A stretch of 64,000 nucleotides of DNA from Erigeron canadensis (taxonomy: Eukaryota > Streptophyta > Magnoliopsida > Asterales > Asteraceae). The notes under the pieces are model-generated. The model ran no database searches and was not told the origin of the DNA. It was given only the letters and a program-made list of their open reading frames with translations. The stretch spans positions 9,597,513 through 9,661,512 of the forward strand of contig NC_057762.1 of the NCBI RefSeq assembly GCF_010389155.1. Direction: 5' to 3'. A program made the position numbers and the translations under genes. This document shows positions 11,486-23,675 of the stretch, piece after piece; position 1 is the first letter of the stretch, and every line of letters begins with the position of its first letter.

Positions 11486-13395
11486 TGATTTTGTGGGTAT
11501 GCAGGTCGATCGAAAGAAGCATATCTGGTATATGGACAGCTGGACGGACTATGACAGGATGTAAGCCCCTGCTGGAAGAGTTCACTGTCCAAGATGGACC
11601 GACAGTGACTTTCGGTAATGATGTTAGTGGAAAAACTGAAGGATATGGTGTGCTTAACAATGGACAAGTCAAATTCACTAAAATTGCATTTATAAATGGT
11701 TTAAAATATAACCTGATCAGCGTAAGTCAACTGTGTGATGATGGCTTCAGAGTTTTGTTCGATGTTGCACAAGGCACCATTTTTAACAAGGATTGGCAAG
11801 TGGTAATGATTGCTCCAAGAAAGGGAAATGTGTACATTATGGACATGGAACCAGCTCCAAAAGAGCATTGCTTCTATGCAAAAGCTAATGAGCATACCAA
11901 CTGGCTATGGCATAAGAGGTTATCCCACTTTAATTTCAAAAACATCAATAAGTTATCAAGAAAGCAACTGGTGGATGGGATACCTTTAATCTCCTTTAAA
12001 AAGGAGAGGCCATGTCCAGGGTGTGATATGGGCAAGAAGAAAAGAGCCAGTTTCAAGACCAGGCAAAACTTCAGCATCACTGAACCTCTTCACATGTTAC
12101 ATATGGACCTCTTTGGTCCAGTGAATGTTCAAACTAAAGCTGGTAAGAGATACACTTTAGTGGTGGTTGATGAATACACTAGATACTGTTGGGTGGTGTT
12201 CATTAGATCAAAAAGTGATGTACTTGGTGAAATCATCTCTCTCATCAAAAGAATTGAGCTCAAGTATACCAAGAAAGTGTGTCAGTTGCGAAGTGATAAT
12301 GGTACAAAATTTATAAATAAAGAATTGGAATCATTTTGCAATGACACTGGCATTTCCCAAAACTTCTCTTCAGCTTGTTCTCTAGAGCAAAATGGTGTGG
12401 TTGAAAGAAAGAATCGCACATTGATTGAAGCTGCAAGAAGTATGTTATCTGAATCAGGTCTTCCAACTAGTTTTTGGGCTGAAGCAGTAGCAACTGCTTG
12501 TCACATCCAGAATCGGTCAGTTTATGTCAAGAGACATAGGAAGACTGCCTATGAAGTCCTAAGGAATCGTAAACCAAATATTGGTTATTTCCATGTATTT
12601 GGTTGTCCAGTTTATATTCTTAACGATTTCAGTCAGTTGGGTAAGTTTGATGCAAAGGCTGACGAAGGTGTGTTTGTGGGTTATTCAGATATCAGAAAGG
12701 CCTATAGAGTTTATAATTATAGACTCGAAAAGGTACATGAGACAATTCATGTCACATTCGATGAATCAAATGAAACAATCAATAAACGACCAAGCCTTGA
12801 TTTATCTCCAGTTATTCCAGTTGATTTTGGTGTATCTGATCAAGTTCATCAATCAGTTTCTACACCAGAAGATATTTCCAGTCACCAAGACTTGGAACCA
12901 GTTGCATAGAAGAAAAGCTTTAGTGACACTTCATTCTATCCCCCCATCAGTTTTAATTTACCACAAAAACTAGTGATAGGATCTGATGTTCATGCCACTC
13001 CAATATCAGAACCAGTTCAGACTCTAAGTTCTCCAGTTGTTCAAGATGTGCCTTCAACTGAAGAATTCCACGATGCAAATTGTGATCTCATTGACTCTGA
13101 TGATGATGTTGAAGAAGTCTGGACTGATCCTCCTCCTGTTTCAACAACTGTGGAGGTTCCTCAAGTTACTTGCACTGATATTGTTGTACACCAACCTAGT
13201 CAATACACTAAATGGACACAAGCGCATCCAATTGAGCAGATAATTGGAGATCCAAGTAGTGGGGTTCAGACTAGAAGAGCCACAAGTGAACAATGCTTGA
13301 ACGTCACCTTCTTATCTCTAATTGAACCAAAGAAGATTGAGGAGGCTTTGGAAGACCCAAGCTGGGTAGAAGCAATGCAAGAAGAGCTTATCTAG
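11485..13395 (+). pseudogene. pol: Copia 1 protease remnant and integrase
   Basis: A frameshift separates it from gag. The protease core is damaged: the usual WYLDSG-type motif reads WYMDSW near 11530 in the frame before the shift. The integrase is nearly whole. The zinc-binding module has HKRLSH and CPGC (11910-12020). The catalytic core has Asp in HMDLFGP, Asp in RSDNGTKF and Glu in EQNGVVERKNR, so the D,D,E triad is kept. A TAG at 12907 and another at 13393 interrupt the frame, which otherwise continues through a Pro/Ser/Val-rich linker to the start of reverse transcriptase (EAMQEELI, then WELVPCP). Coding homology stops near 13460. Confidence 0.9.
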
Positions 13396-13459
13396 TTTGA
13401 AAGGAACAATGTGTGGGAACTTGTTCCTTGTCCACCAGATTTTCATAATGGTAAGAATA

Positions 13460-14022
13460 CTTGGTCAATTGTGTGACACGTGATAATACTCGAGTGTTTT
13501 AACCCACTTACAACTGTCACATGACGTGTCATGACCATGTTGTAAAAAGATGCACTTTTATTGGGATTGTGAAAAGTTAGTGGGCGAGTTAGTATATAAG
13601 CTGTCGTAGCATTTAATGCTGACATTAGGAGTTGAATGTTTTGGCTCAAAATTCAAACTCATTTTTAACAAAATATTTAAAAGTTTTGATTTTTGATAAT
13701 AAAATACTCTTGTTTATTCTTTGGGATTGTGAATCCAGCTTATAAATACCCTGTATTTACTTTCACTTATTCACTTTCGTTTCACATTCCTTCATTCAAT
13801 TCCAATCATCAACAATTACTCTTTTCTCTCTGCTTATTATCAAAACCCTAATTATCAAAATTTCAATCTCTTTCTTTATCTATAATCAATCTCTTTCACT
13901 TATTCACTTTCGTTTCACATTCCTTCATTTAATTCCAATCATCAACAATTACTCCTTTCTCTCTGCTTATTATCAAAACCCTAATTATCAAAATTTCAAT
14001 CTCTTTATTTATCTATAATCAA
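13460..14022 (+). promoter_or_regulatory. Internal promoter-like region and leader
   Basis: This lies where RT/RNase H would be expected and shows no RT similarity. It holds ACGT-core sites, a G-box CACGTG (13477-13482) and TGACGTGTCA (13522-13531), then TATAAATA (13741-13748), then a pyrimidine-rich leader made of two direct copies of a 133-bp unit (from 13764 and 13897). The second copy runs into the ATG at 14023. The order resembles a plant pol II promoter and 5'UTR, so the accessory ORF may have had its own transcript. Confidence 0.6.
13764..14022 (+). repeat. Duplicated 133-bp leader
   Basis: Two adjacent copies share CACTTATTCACTTTCGTTTC, CTCTCTGCTTATTATCAAAA and TATCTATAATCAA with only a few mismatches, offset by 133 bp. 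The duplication doubles the untranslated leader ahead of the accessory ORF. Confidence 0.95.
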
Positions 14023-17000
14023 ATGGCTCCCAAATCTTCTCGCAGCAGAGATATTAATTTGCTCACTGTTGCATACAATCCATCTTATCAAGTCAATCGT
14101 GCACATGGTGCCCCTGAGGCAAAATTAATAAAATTGAACCCTAATAATCCCATGGCTAGTTTGAAAGGGGTTTAAGCCACCGATTCTCTCATCGGAAGAA
14201 TCCAACTTTTCCTTCTGGATTCTCCCATTGGTGTGACTTTTTCTCTCAATCCACACAAGTTGTACCATGACTACTTGTGTGAATTCTGGTACACTGCACA
14301 ACTCGCTGATGACTGTTCATCCATTTCTTTTTCTCTCAAGGATGGAACAGTTGCGTGTACCATCACAGCGGACACTGTGAGAGATGCTCTAAATCTCAAC
14401 TACTGGAGAGAAGGTGAGACTCCAGTAGTCATTTCCCAAGATATAAACTATCGCCAGGTACTCCTTGACATGGGAAACAAGGAATGTTTAGAGAATGGGG
14501 TGTTGAAAACCAAAGGTGCCATGACATTGAAGGGACTCACACCCTCATGGTGATACTTTTTCATACATCTAGTGGAGAGTATGGGAGGAAGTTCTGGTGG
14601 CCTTGACCAGATTAACTCTACCCAAGCAGAGATGGCTTACTGCTTGTGAAATGGCCTTAGAGTGGATTTTGCTGAGATTACTTTTAGAAGTTTTGTGCAA
14701 AAGTTGAAGGTTAACAGGGGATTGTGCATACCCTTCTCCAGATTCTTGTCTTTGTGTTTCCTTCAGATCCTAGGCAGTGATGCTTATCATAACACTCAGT
14801 CACTTTACACTGTCCTAAAGATGCTGAGGAATTTGGACTCTCTTTGCTCCTCACCTGGAGAGGTCCAGATGCCAAGTAGAATGCAGTTGGCATTCTCAAA
14901 AACTGATGCACCAGTCCAAGGTGAGTCAGAAAGACTACTGGGTAGGCCTCAAAATAATGAGGGACCCACCAGTTCGTCTGCTGGTACTGTGACGGTTGCT
15001 GAACTTGGGCAACAGTCTTTTCCCACCAGCTCCAGCTTGTCAGTTCCTCCACCATCTCACCCTGGAGACCTCCCAACAGTTGTCCAGGTAGTTCCAAAGG
15101 CAAAACGTTCAATGAAAAGGCGCCTTAGGAGACAGTCAGATCTTGCCACTGACGTTAGTACCATTGCCAGCCCTCCAGCCTCTTCCCAACAAGATGCTGG
15201 AGATAGTCAAAGGGGTGAACCGCATGCAACCACTTCCGAACCTGCTGTAGGAGGAAGTGGTGAAGAAGTTATTGGGTCAGCCCAGCCCAACTTAGAGTCC
15301 GTGTCAGCACTTAACTTGCAGAGCCATACTTCTGACACTCTTGAAGCACGAACTGACGAAGTTTCTAGTCAGTCACAGCCATAGATCGAGGTTCCAGACT
15401 CTACGACCCATGATACTACAGCTGAGGATCGAGCAGTTGTGGTTGAGGCACCAGTGACCTCTTTCCAGGGAGAAGATGCTTCGGCAATGGATCCCCAAAC
15501 TGGTGAAACCATCTAGGCAACTGGAACTGGTCACTAGGAGTCTGAACAGCCTGTATCTAGGCATGAGTGTGGGTGAGTTTTAGCTTGAATCCTCGGATTT
15601 AGATGAAGGACATTCTGATCAGGAAATGGCTGATGCATCTACACATGATCAGCTTCCTTCCTTTTCTGGTCATCCCCTAGATCTACCAGTTTCAGTTTCA
15701 CCTTCTGACTTCTCCACACTACAAGAAATTCCTCAATTCGCCTCTAGACAACTCCTTTCTTTTATGAATGTGCCTAGAAATAGACACATTCTAGCCCTAC
15801 CATCGCCGGCGTACATACCTGAGCATTCTCAGCCTGTATGTAAACTTGAATCTCTTCCCCTTCTTTCTTCAACAACTCCTTTTGTCTCAACTGGTGTTAC
15901 TACATCTGGAGAATCAACACTTGTAACACCTCCTCCAGTTGTACCTGTAGCTTTTCGAACTGGTCCAGTGACACCTTCCCATCCGTCACTGGATAGCCAG
16001 TTTGTATCCTTTCAATCTGATATCCAAAACCTTCTTACAAGGGTGGAGGATATTCAAAAGGTACTCGACAAGAATACCAAGTCCCTCTCCAGGTACCTGG
16101 GGATCAATAAATTCTCTGCAAATGAGGACTTGGTATTCAACAAGCTCAATGAGTTGGTCAATTCCTCCAATCTACTTGCAACATCTTTAAGGGAGGCTTT
16201 TGCACTTACTCAAACTGGGGTCACATCCTCCATTACCAACCTGCTGGACACAACTGTCAGATCTTCAGAGGTTGATTTGCAAGAACTTGAAAGACAGGTT
16301 AAGTTGCTTATTGAAAAACCTGGTCTGGATGTGATTGAGCTTGGCAACCAGTTGGCCACTTCAGTTGGTCAAAAGATAGAAGAAACCTTGGCTGCCAGAG
16401 AACAACAATTTATGGAAAGGGTGATATCTGAGATCACCAAGACTGCAACGCCCCAGGTTGATCTTACTCCCATTACATCTGAGATCAATCAGTTGAGGTG
16501 CAGTCTAGATACTCTGGCCAGCAAGGTATCTGAACACTCCACTGCAATACATAATCTGACAACTGAAGTTGGCAAAACAAAAGATAAGGAAGTGGTGAAG
16601 GATGTTGGTACAACTGGGCTCTCCCCAGATGAGTTGACAATACTTAAAAGCAATTCAGGCTGGCCAAACTGAAACAAATGGCAATGTGTTGGTCCAGTCA
16701 CAAGAGGTCAATCATCTTTGGAGGACAGTTCGAATGATTTGTGGAGTTTTCAAGGAGTGCAAGAATATGGGGTCATGGCAGCCTCTAGATCGCTTACCCT
16801 CCAGTCCTTCAGATTTTGATGCTATTAGAAAAGGACTAGAAGCTGCCAAGGGGGAAAGATTTGTAAATATCCCTAGCACTCACATTGAAACTCCAAGTTC
16901 AAGTGTTGGGAAAGAGTTGGTTGTCGCTGCCAGTACTGATGCTGGTATGCAAGTAATTGAAGAATTTTAGGATGTTGGTGATAGGGGAAGAAGAATAAGG

Positions 17001-17978
17001 GCAAGGCACTTGCAACTGATGAATTTGGCCAGCCGGCCACTGATATACCCTTATTAGAAACTGAAAATCCTGATCAGCTTCCTCCAGTGACTGAATCTGA
17101 CAGCAAGAGATTGGCTAGAATTAGCAATGCAATAAATGAAAGAAAGAAACAAAAGAAAGCCACTTTACTGGTCTTAAGGGTTCAACTGCAAGGATTAGAC
17201 ATACTTGATGTTAATGATGCTAATCTGTTGGGCATCTCACTGGAGCAATACAGGAAGGTCAAGAGTGACCCAAGGATAGTGGGACTCGTAAATGATATGA
17301 TTGAAGTCCATCTGGACAAAGACTATCCTGATGATGAAGCTGAGCATGATGCCAGAAATTTAAAAATATCAGTAGAGAAGGCCAAGGAAGCTAGAATTGA
17401 AGGGATTCATAAAAGAATTGAGCAAATAACGAAGAAGGTCAAACAAGTATTGAACCCACAAGTCTAAGAGTAAGTCAAAGCCTAAACCCTTGTCAAGGGA
17501 TGCAAACTTAAGGACTTGGGTGGAACCCAATGAGCCATCCACTGAAGATGTCTGAGCTGCTGTACAAAAACTGAGCACTGCCCAGATCAAACTGGTCAAT
17601 GAGTCTGACGCACGTGCATACTTAAATGAAGTTCTTCAGCGAAGATATCATCCAGGAAAAATCAATGAAATCAAAGTTACAATCAAACCTGGAGGAAGGC
17701 AATTTGTGTTAACCATTCAATACTTCAATGGACCACAACTCACAACTGAGAATCCAAATGTTCATCAGTATGGACATTCTGAGCATGTTGAAATGCTAAA
17801 TCTGCTGGAGGCAAGGCAGCACAAGAACAAGATTGAAAAGGGTTGGGTTTATGTAATTCAAAGTCTGATCAAGTTCAAGGAAGATGTTGAGAAAAGATTG
17901 AACTTTGATCCAAAAGATAGACAACCCATCTTTTCAGTTGCAAAGAGAAGAAGAACTGGTGAAGGGCCATCAGTTTAA
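14023..17978 (+). pseudogene. Copia 1 accessory (env-like) ORF
   Basis: The start is MAPKSSRSRDINLL at 14023, just after the leader. Stops at 14173, 14551, 14647 and 15382 are in frame. Frame changes occur near 15560-15600, 16645, 16975 and 17465, and further stops include 17551. About 1300 codons are involved. The first ~290 codons carry blocks FSLNPHKLYHDYL, EFWYTAQ, AEMAYCL and CIPFSRFLSL that resemble the Athila ORF at 30597-32042. A Ser/Pro/Thr-rich stretch (14900-15990) and a probable coiled coil follow (16010-16600). The basic C-terminal part ends in FSVAKRRRTGEGPSV. No signal peptide or membrane segment is evident, so the label env-like rests on position only. Function unknown. Confidence 0.75.
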
Positions 17979-18239
17979 GATCTTCTTCAGTTATCTATTT
18001 TGTAATTTTACTTATTGTCTTGTAACTTTTGTAATTTTATCATGTATATACAAGTTGCCAAATTGTAACCACAAGATAGATAACAGATTAAATCTAACAA
18101 ACAAAAAAAAATCAAGGCATTTGATGATCTATAAAAATGCGTTGGAAACTTAGATTAGATTTAGTCATACAAATCTTTCAAGTTCATACTTGTATAGTTA
18201 CAAAAACTTGAACAAACTTGGCGATATTTCAGGACAAAT

Positions 18240-18249
18240 AGGGGGAATT
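18240..18249 (+). other. Copia 1 polypurine tract
   Basis: AGGGGGAATT sits directly before the 3' LTR and would prime plus-strand synthesis. The same tract is common in SIRE-type Copia elements. Confidence 0.9.
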
Positions 18250-19155
18250 TGTTAGAACCAGTTTTGTCCAAACTGGTCAGTCTCCAGTTGCACCTGGAGA
18301 CCAGAAGATTTGTCCAGAAATATATTGAAGTCTAATTGCAATGAACAGTCAATACAACTGAAGACTTCCTCCAATTGAAATCTGATCAGAACTGAAGACA
18401 TTCCAATTGACGTCGAAGACAACAAATGGAAGATAGAGAATGACAATGGCAACGAAGCCCAGTTGGCATTCTACACAGATTGAAACTGGAGAATATCAGT
18501 TTAAAGCCTTTACAATGCTTTACACTGTTTACGAGGAAGACATTTTTTGCTTTATGCAGCTTTATACAGACAATATCATTTGTCTATGATTAAAGTACAA
18601 AAGTACATAAAGCGGGTTAGATAAAGTAATGTCTTGACTTACCATATCTATACGACAAAGTTGGATTCCAAATGCCAACTTTGTCTATAAATAGAGGTCT
18701 TTGCACAACAAGAATGTAACTTTGCATATTCAGACTTTTGCAATATTCTTGGTGTACTTGTGCAATATTCACTCAATCGTAAAAGGGAACACTTCACAAC
18801 TTTAAGTGTTTTGATTGTTAAAGAGAATTTCCGAGTATAGTTTGTTTGTATTTCATAGGTTGTAAGGATATTTACATTTATGTATTATCTTGGTTCCGCA
18901 ATAACCTTGTATTATATTTAGAATCAATAAATAAAATACATTTGAAAATTACAACTTGGTCTCACCATTTTACTTTGTTATATTTACTTATTGCATTGTC
19001 TTTCCTCTTGTCACCTGCTAAGTAATCTATCCAAGGACTTGGTATACAATTACTGTAACTGGTCGTCTCCAGTTCAATGTTTATATTACAAAGAACTCTC
19101 ACCATTGATATAAAGGTGTCTTCAGTTAGTACCATCTTTTAAGTTGGGACTTACA
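18250..19155 (+). repeat. Copia 1 3' LTR
   Basis: 906 bp. Its TATA box is at 18686-18693. Relative to the 5' LTR it lacks ~50 bp after CTTGACTTACC (near 18643), apparently a post-insertion deletion, plus roughly 40 substitutions counted by eye. Confidence 0.95.
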
Positions 19156-19160
19156 CACCA

Positions 19161-20129
19161 TTCTTTTGCTTTTGACATGGATCAATTTTTTTTATATGGT
19201 GAAATGACATTATTTGATTGGCTCTTATCATGCTAATTTTTGGCATTTAGACGACCATATTCTTTACCTTTATAACTTCATGCTTCTAGCTACTTTTTAT
19301 ATGAATCGATAAACATATCATAATGTGTATTAGTTTATAGAATACAAGAATGATTTAGTGTTGCATTTTTGTGATATACTATATGTATTAGAAAGTAGAG
19401 AGTAACATTTATATTGTATTGGACTCCTTTGTTTCCCCCATGGCCCATATGCCTATGTATTCTAGTACTCTATAAAAAGATCAGAAACATCTAACATATG
19501 ATTGAACATCAAAGTGAAATTCTTCAAAAATAAAAAGGGATAAAGAATATGGGATTGTAACTATTCGTTTGGATATTATACTATGATATATGATAGGATT
19601 CCATATTACTAAAAATACAAGTTAACATTTGTTTTTGAGAAGTGAAATTGAAATACACTTTAAATATTAGAAAAATGTTAAAGAAAGATGTAGTCGATCA
19701 AGGTGTATTACAAAAATGCACTTTACCTTGAAATTAATTAACTTGCAACTTGCATGAGACCTGATAATATTTGCAAGTTCAAATCAATATCGTGGTGATT
19801 AATTAAGTAAAAATATACACACTTTTCAAACTATTTTAGTATCAGCTGAAATTCAAAATATATATCTAATCAATACGTACATTTGTATGTACGGATTTGT
19901 GCCGTGAAAAGAGAATAACAAGTAATGTAAAATCTCTTATTATCATAAACATATTGGCATATTGACGGTTCAAACCCTACCTAACTAGTTCTTAATTTGT
20001 AAAAAAAAGTCAATGCACGTACGTACAGATAATATATAGTTAACCACGATCAATAATGCATGAACTTAATTAACATATTTAAATCCTAACTTAGTCACCT
20101 ATACATACTGTTTAAAAAAGTTTATAAAA
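19161..20129. other. AT-rich flank, nothing recognised
   Basis: No coding similarity, RNA gene or repeat could be seen. The sequence continues the pre-insertion DNA that lies left of 8054. Confidence 0.6.
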
Positions 20130-20415
20130 ATAACCAAACATAATTGATATGTTCACTTCAATTCTACATATCAAATTAAAATCATCAACCTTATGCATAA
20201 AATAATTAAAGACCTCAAACTACTGATCCACCCGAATTAACTTGCTTGCACAACTCAATGTATGTCAAGAACAAAACCCGATCTTTAGCCCCGGTTCGAT
20301 GATTCCCAGTATGGTTACAAAAATACTTCAACTGCTCCAACGTACAACACCCCAGCATTTGCCCTAAAATACTATATCTAGCTGGTACCATGACCAAGGC
20401 AAAACTTTGGGTCAT
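20130..20415 (-). pseudogene. DUF7086 fragment copy B (C-terminal)
   Basis: The minus-strand ORF at 20215-20415 contains GQMLGCCTLEQLKYFCNH, TGAKDRVLFLTYIELCKQV and SGGSVV, the conserved C-terminal block of DUF7086 proteins. The segment before GQML is unlike copy A and TTTTAG directly precedes it, so this is a C-terminal piece and not a whole gene. Bases 20130-20230 match 1-120, so the duplication included 3' flanking DNA. No N-terminal part is seen upstream; the old Copia element begins at 20490. Confidence 0.7.
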
Positions 20416-20489
20416 TTTCTATGTTTTATAATTTATACTTAGAAAATACAAGTAAAATATATTTAACCAGGTCAAGCCACTGTTTAAGA

Positions 20490-20931
20490 TGTTAGAACCA
20501 CGTTAAATGTGACCGTCACTGATCGTTTATCATTCGTGATATGATAATTGACGATAACTGAAATCCCTATGTCTAGTAGATATACGATGAACGTATTTAC
20601 TCTTAAAGACATACTATAGGGTTTCCCATTAGATGATTGGAACTTCATGAACTAATGTAGCACACAATAAACACCGGGGTTAAAACTGTAAGTTCTCTTA
20701 TTATAAATAGAGACTCATGGGTTACATTTTAACTTTCTAATCTTTCACATAGTCTTTTGTGTGTGCTCTCCCAAATTCTAATCCCAATCTAAGAACAATC
20801 ATCTTGTTTTGGGAATCCGACATCAATGGCAAACATTATTGCACTTACAAGGTCTTCTAGATCGTCAGGTACACATATTTATTATCATATTTTAATTATA
20901 TTTTCAATACGAATTATAATTATTTCCAACA
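20490..20931 (+). repeat. Copia 2 5' LTR
   Basis: TG...CA, with a TATA box TATAAATA at 20702-20709. A degenerate Met-tRNA primer site, TGGTAACATGAG, starts at 20934. Confidence 0.93.
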
Positions 20932-21429
20932 TGTGGTAACATGAGTCAATTGTTCATATTCGACGTGTTTGTATCTTGATTGTTCCATAAATATTGGGAA
21001 CATTAAAAATAAAAAATATGGTTTAAAAATGGTCTCACATGATTCGATTTGTAGTTGTGTGTGGACTGAGATCTCACATTAAAAAAAATAATAATAAAGA
21101 AAAATAAAAAAATTGGTTTTTTGTTTGTTTGTTGCTACTGCGGATAAATCTTGAAATAAATAAATAAATAATGGTTTTGGTTCTTTTCTTATCTAGCCGC
21201 CGTAAAGCCTAACCACTAAAAACTTGATTTGTTTTAATCCTAATGCAACATTAATCTAACAAATCAATCATTCTTTTTGAATACAATGTCGGCAAATTCA
21301 ATTTTAATTTATGCGGTTACCACGTGTTCTATCCAAGGTACACCTCTAAAAGCAAAAGAAGAGAATCGTAATTTTGGTTCAATATCTTGTTCACGAAATA
21401 ACATATATGTCGACCTCAAATCGGATCTG

Positions 21430-21910
21430 GATCTTAATGATTTATCTTGATTTTGATTTATTTTTTATTGAATTTGACATTATTTTAAGTCGATTTTGAT
21501 TTAGTTTTTATTGAATTCGAACTTATTTTAAGTCGATTTTGATTTAGTCTTTACTAAACTCGACCTTATTTTAAGTTGATTTTGATTTAGTCTTTATTGA
21601 ATTCGACATTATTTTAAGTCGATTTTGATTTAGACTTTATTGAATTCGATCTTATTTTAAGTCGAGTTTGATTTAGTCTTTATTGAATTCGACATTATTT
21701 TAAGTCAATTTTGATTTAGTCTTTATTGAATTCGACTTTATTTCATTATTGTATCTGACCTTAGTAGTCAATTTTGATTTAGTCTTTATTGAATTCAACC
21801 TTATTTTAAGTTGATTTTGATTTAGATTTTATTGAATTCGATCTTATTTCTTTATTGAATTCGACCATATTTTAAGATTTTGATTTAGTTTTTATTAAAT
21901 TCGACATTAC
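21430..21910 (+). repeat. Tandem array in Copia 2 leader (~43 bp)
   Basis: About ten degenerate units built on TCGATTTTGATTTAGTCTTT followed by ATTGAATTCGACATTATTTT. It lies between the primer site and gag and carries no ORF. Related GTCGA and TTCGAC motifs continue to about 22220. Confidence 0.88.
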
Positions 21911-23079
21911 TTCATTACATATAATGTCATTATGTAAAATATGTTGAACTAAATTACTCGACCACTTATGTGAATATTACATATAAATGTCATATAAACC
22001 ATGACATTTTTCTTTATTACATGTCGATCTCAACCATACTTCTTATCTAAAGGTTGAGTTCGACCTAAATATAATAAAGGTCAACTGATCTATCGAGTTC
22101 AACTTAATTTTTTCTAAGTTGAGTTTGACCTAAACTAATGTCGAATTCAACTTAACATCTTATCAAGTTCAACCTTAATGTTTCAAAGTCGAAGTCAAGT
22201 TAGACCTAATCTTGTCAAAATCGACAATTACTTTTTGAGTTCTCATTAATTGTCGAAAACAATATCACCTAAAAGTTTTATGGCAAAATTTGTCACTCAA
22301 ATTTCGAAAATAATTTCTTTCTATGACATTTTTGCCATAACACATAAAGGGAAATTAAAATAAATAAATAAATAATTCAATAATGAAATTTGATTTAGTC
22401 GCCACGGGTTGCCGCCCCTTGGACCCTGCTTTCAAGGGCATTACCCTGGACCTTGTAACTTAGGGGCTTCACACTAATGTACATGGTCTCATCATTTGTG
22501 CCCAAAGGTCAAATGTGATTCTCATGTTGCGCTCTTTTTTTCTTTTTCATAATGAACACTAAGTATATTAATTCTGCCCAAAGGTGATTTAAAATGCTTT
22601 GTGTGCCAAAAGGATTATTTGCATGCATAATATATACAATTCTTAATTTTGTGTCCAAAGGTCAAAAGATAAGCGTTGTGTTGCATGACCCTAATGCTCA
22701 TTTATACTTAGATATTAGTTATTTCTGCCCAAATGTGATGTAACATCTAAGTAGAGCCTTACTTTAGCTTATTGTTTTGGTGTTTACAATAAGTTTACCT
22801 ATCACTAGCTTCATTACTATAATAATGGTCATAGTCTCATTATTCTAAGGAACATTACTATTAAGCCTACTTATTTTAGCCATTACTTTAGTTTCATTAC
22901 TATTAAGAGACATTACTTAGTCTGCCTTAGATAGCTAATCATGTCATTATAAGAACACTACTATTAGGCTTACTTATTTTAGGCTTTACTATAATAATTT
23001 TCTATTGCTTTATCATAAATTTATATCCTCCTTATCTCGACTCTAGTACCTAACTCAGGCATTGAGCCATTACAGGTGC

Positions 23080-23640
23080 AAACTTTGCTTTATGAAAAGA
23101 TTAATTACCTCTAACTATAGAGATGCTAGACCTTGACTATGTCATTCGCCATAATGAGCCCACTGCTATTACTGCAAACACTTCTGCAGCTCAGAAAGCG
23201 AATTTTTAAATGTGGGATAGGGCGAATCGCTTGTCACTAACGATGGTCATGAACTCCATTAATCTCAGTATTCGAGAAGCTATCACTTCTAGTAAACGTC
23301 TAAGAGGAAATAGCAGTGTTCATGAACACATAATGAATATGACCGACATGACTCATAAGCTTAAGAGTCCTAAAAATGGAAGTCTCTGACAGTTTTCTTG
23401 TGCACTTTAAAATGACCTCATTGCTTACTTGTTTCATCACCTTCAAAATTAACTATAAATCTATGAAGGATAAGCAGACGATGAGTGAACGAATTGCAAT
23501 GTGTGTGGAAGAAAAGGGTAGCCTCAAGTTGGGCCAACCATAAAGTTGTTCACTTAACTATCACTGCTAATTCCAATAAGAAGAAGGGTAATAACAGTAA
23601 TAAGACTGCACATAAAGTTCAAAAGGCTTAATGTAATATT
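23080..23640 (+). pseudogene. gag: Copia 2 gag remnant
   Basis: Fragments in several frames read LDYVIRHNEP, then MWDRANRLSLTMVMNSINLS, then MNMTDMTHKLKS, and then NSNKKKGNN. These resemble UBN2-type Copia gag. Frameshifts and stops prevent any continuous reading. Confidence 0.7.
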
Positions 23641-23675
23641 TGAATTATTGATGTTCAAATTAATTAATACATGGT

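Larger units (their letters stand above)
8059..19155 (+). mobile_element. Copia LTR retrotransposon, SIRE-like, RT-less (11.1 kb)
   Basis: A complete insertion: 957-bp and 906-bp LTRs starting TGTTAGAACCAG and ending GGGACTTACA, a perfect CACCA target duplication (8054-8058, 19156-19160), an iMet primer site and a polypurine tract. The order is LTR, gag, protease-integrase, a promoter-like gap, a large accessory ORF, LTR. The integrase-first arrangement and LTR type are Copia; the large 3' ORF resembles the SIRE/Maximus group. Reverse transcriptase and RNase H are absent, so this copy could not be autonomous. By eye the LTRs differ at roughly 40 positions plus one ~50-bp deletion, suggesting a moderately young insertion. 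Confidence 0.93.
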
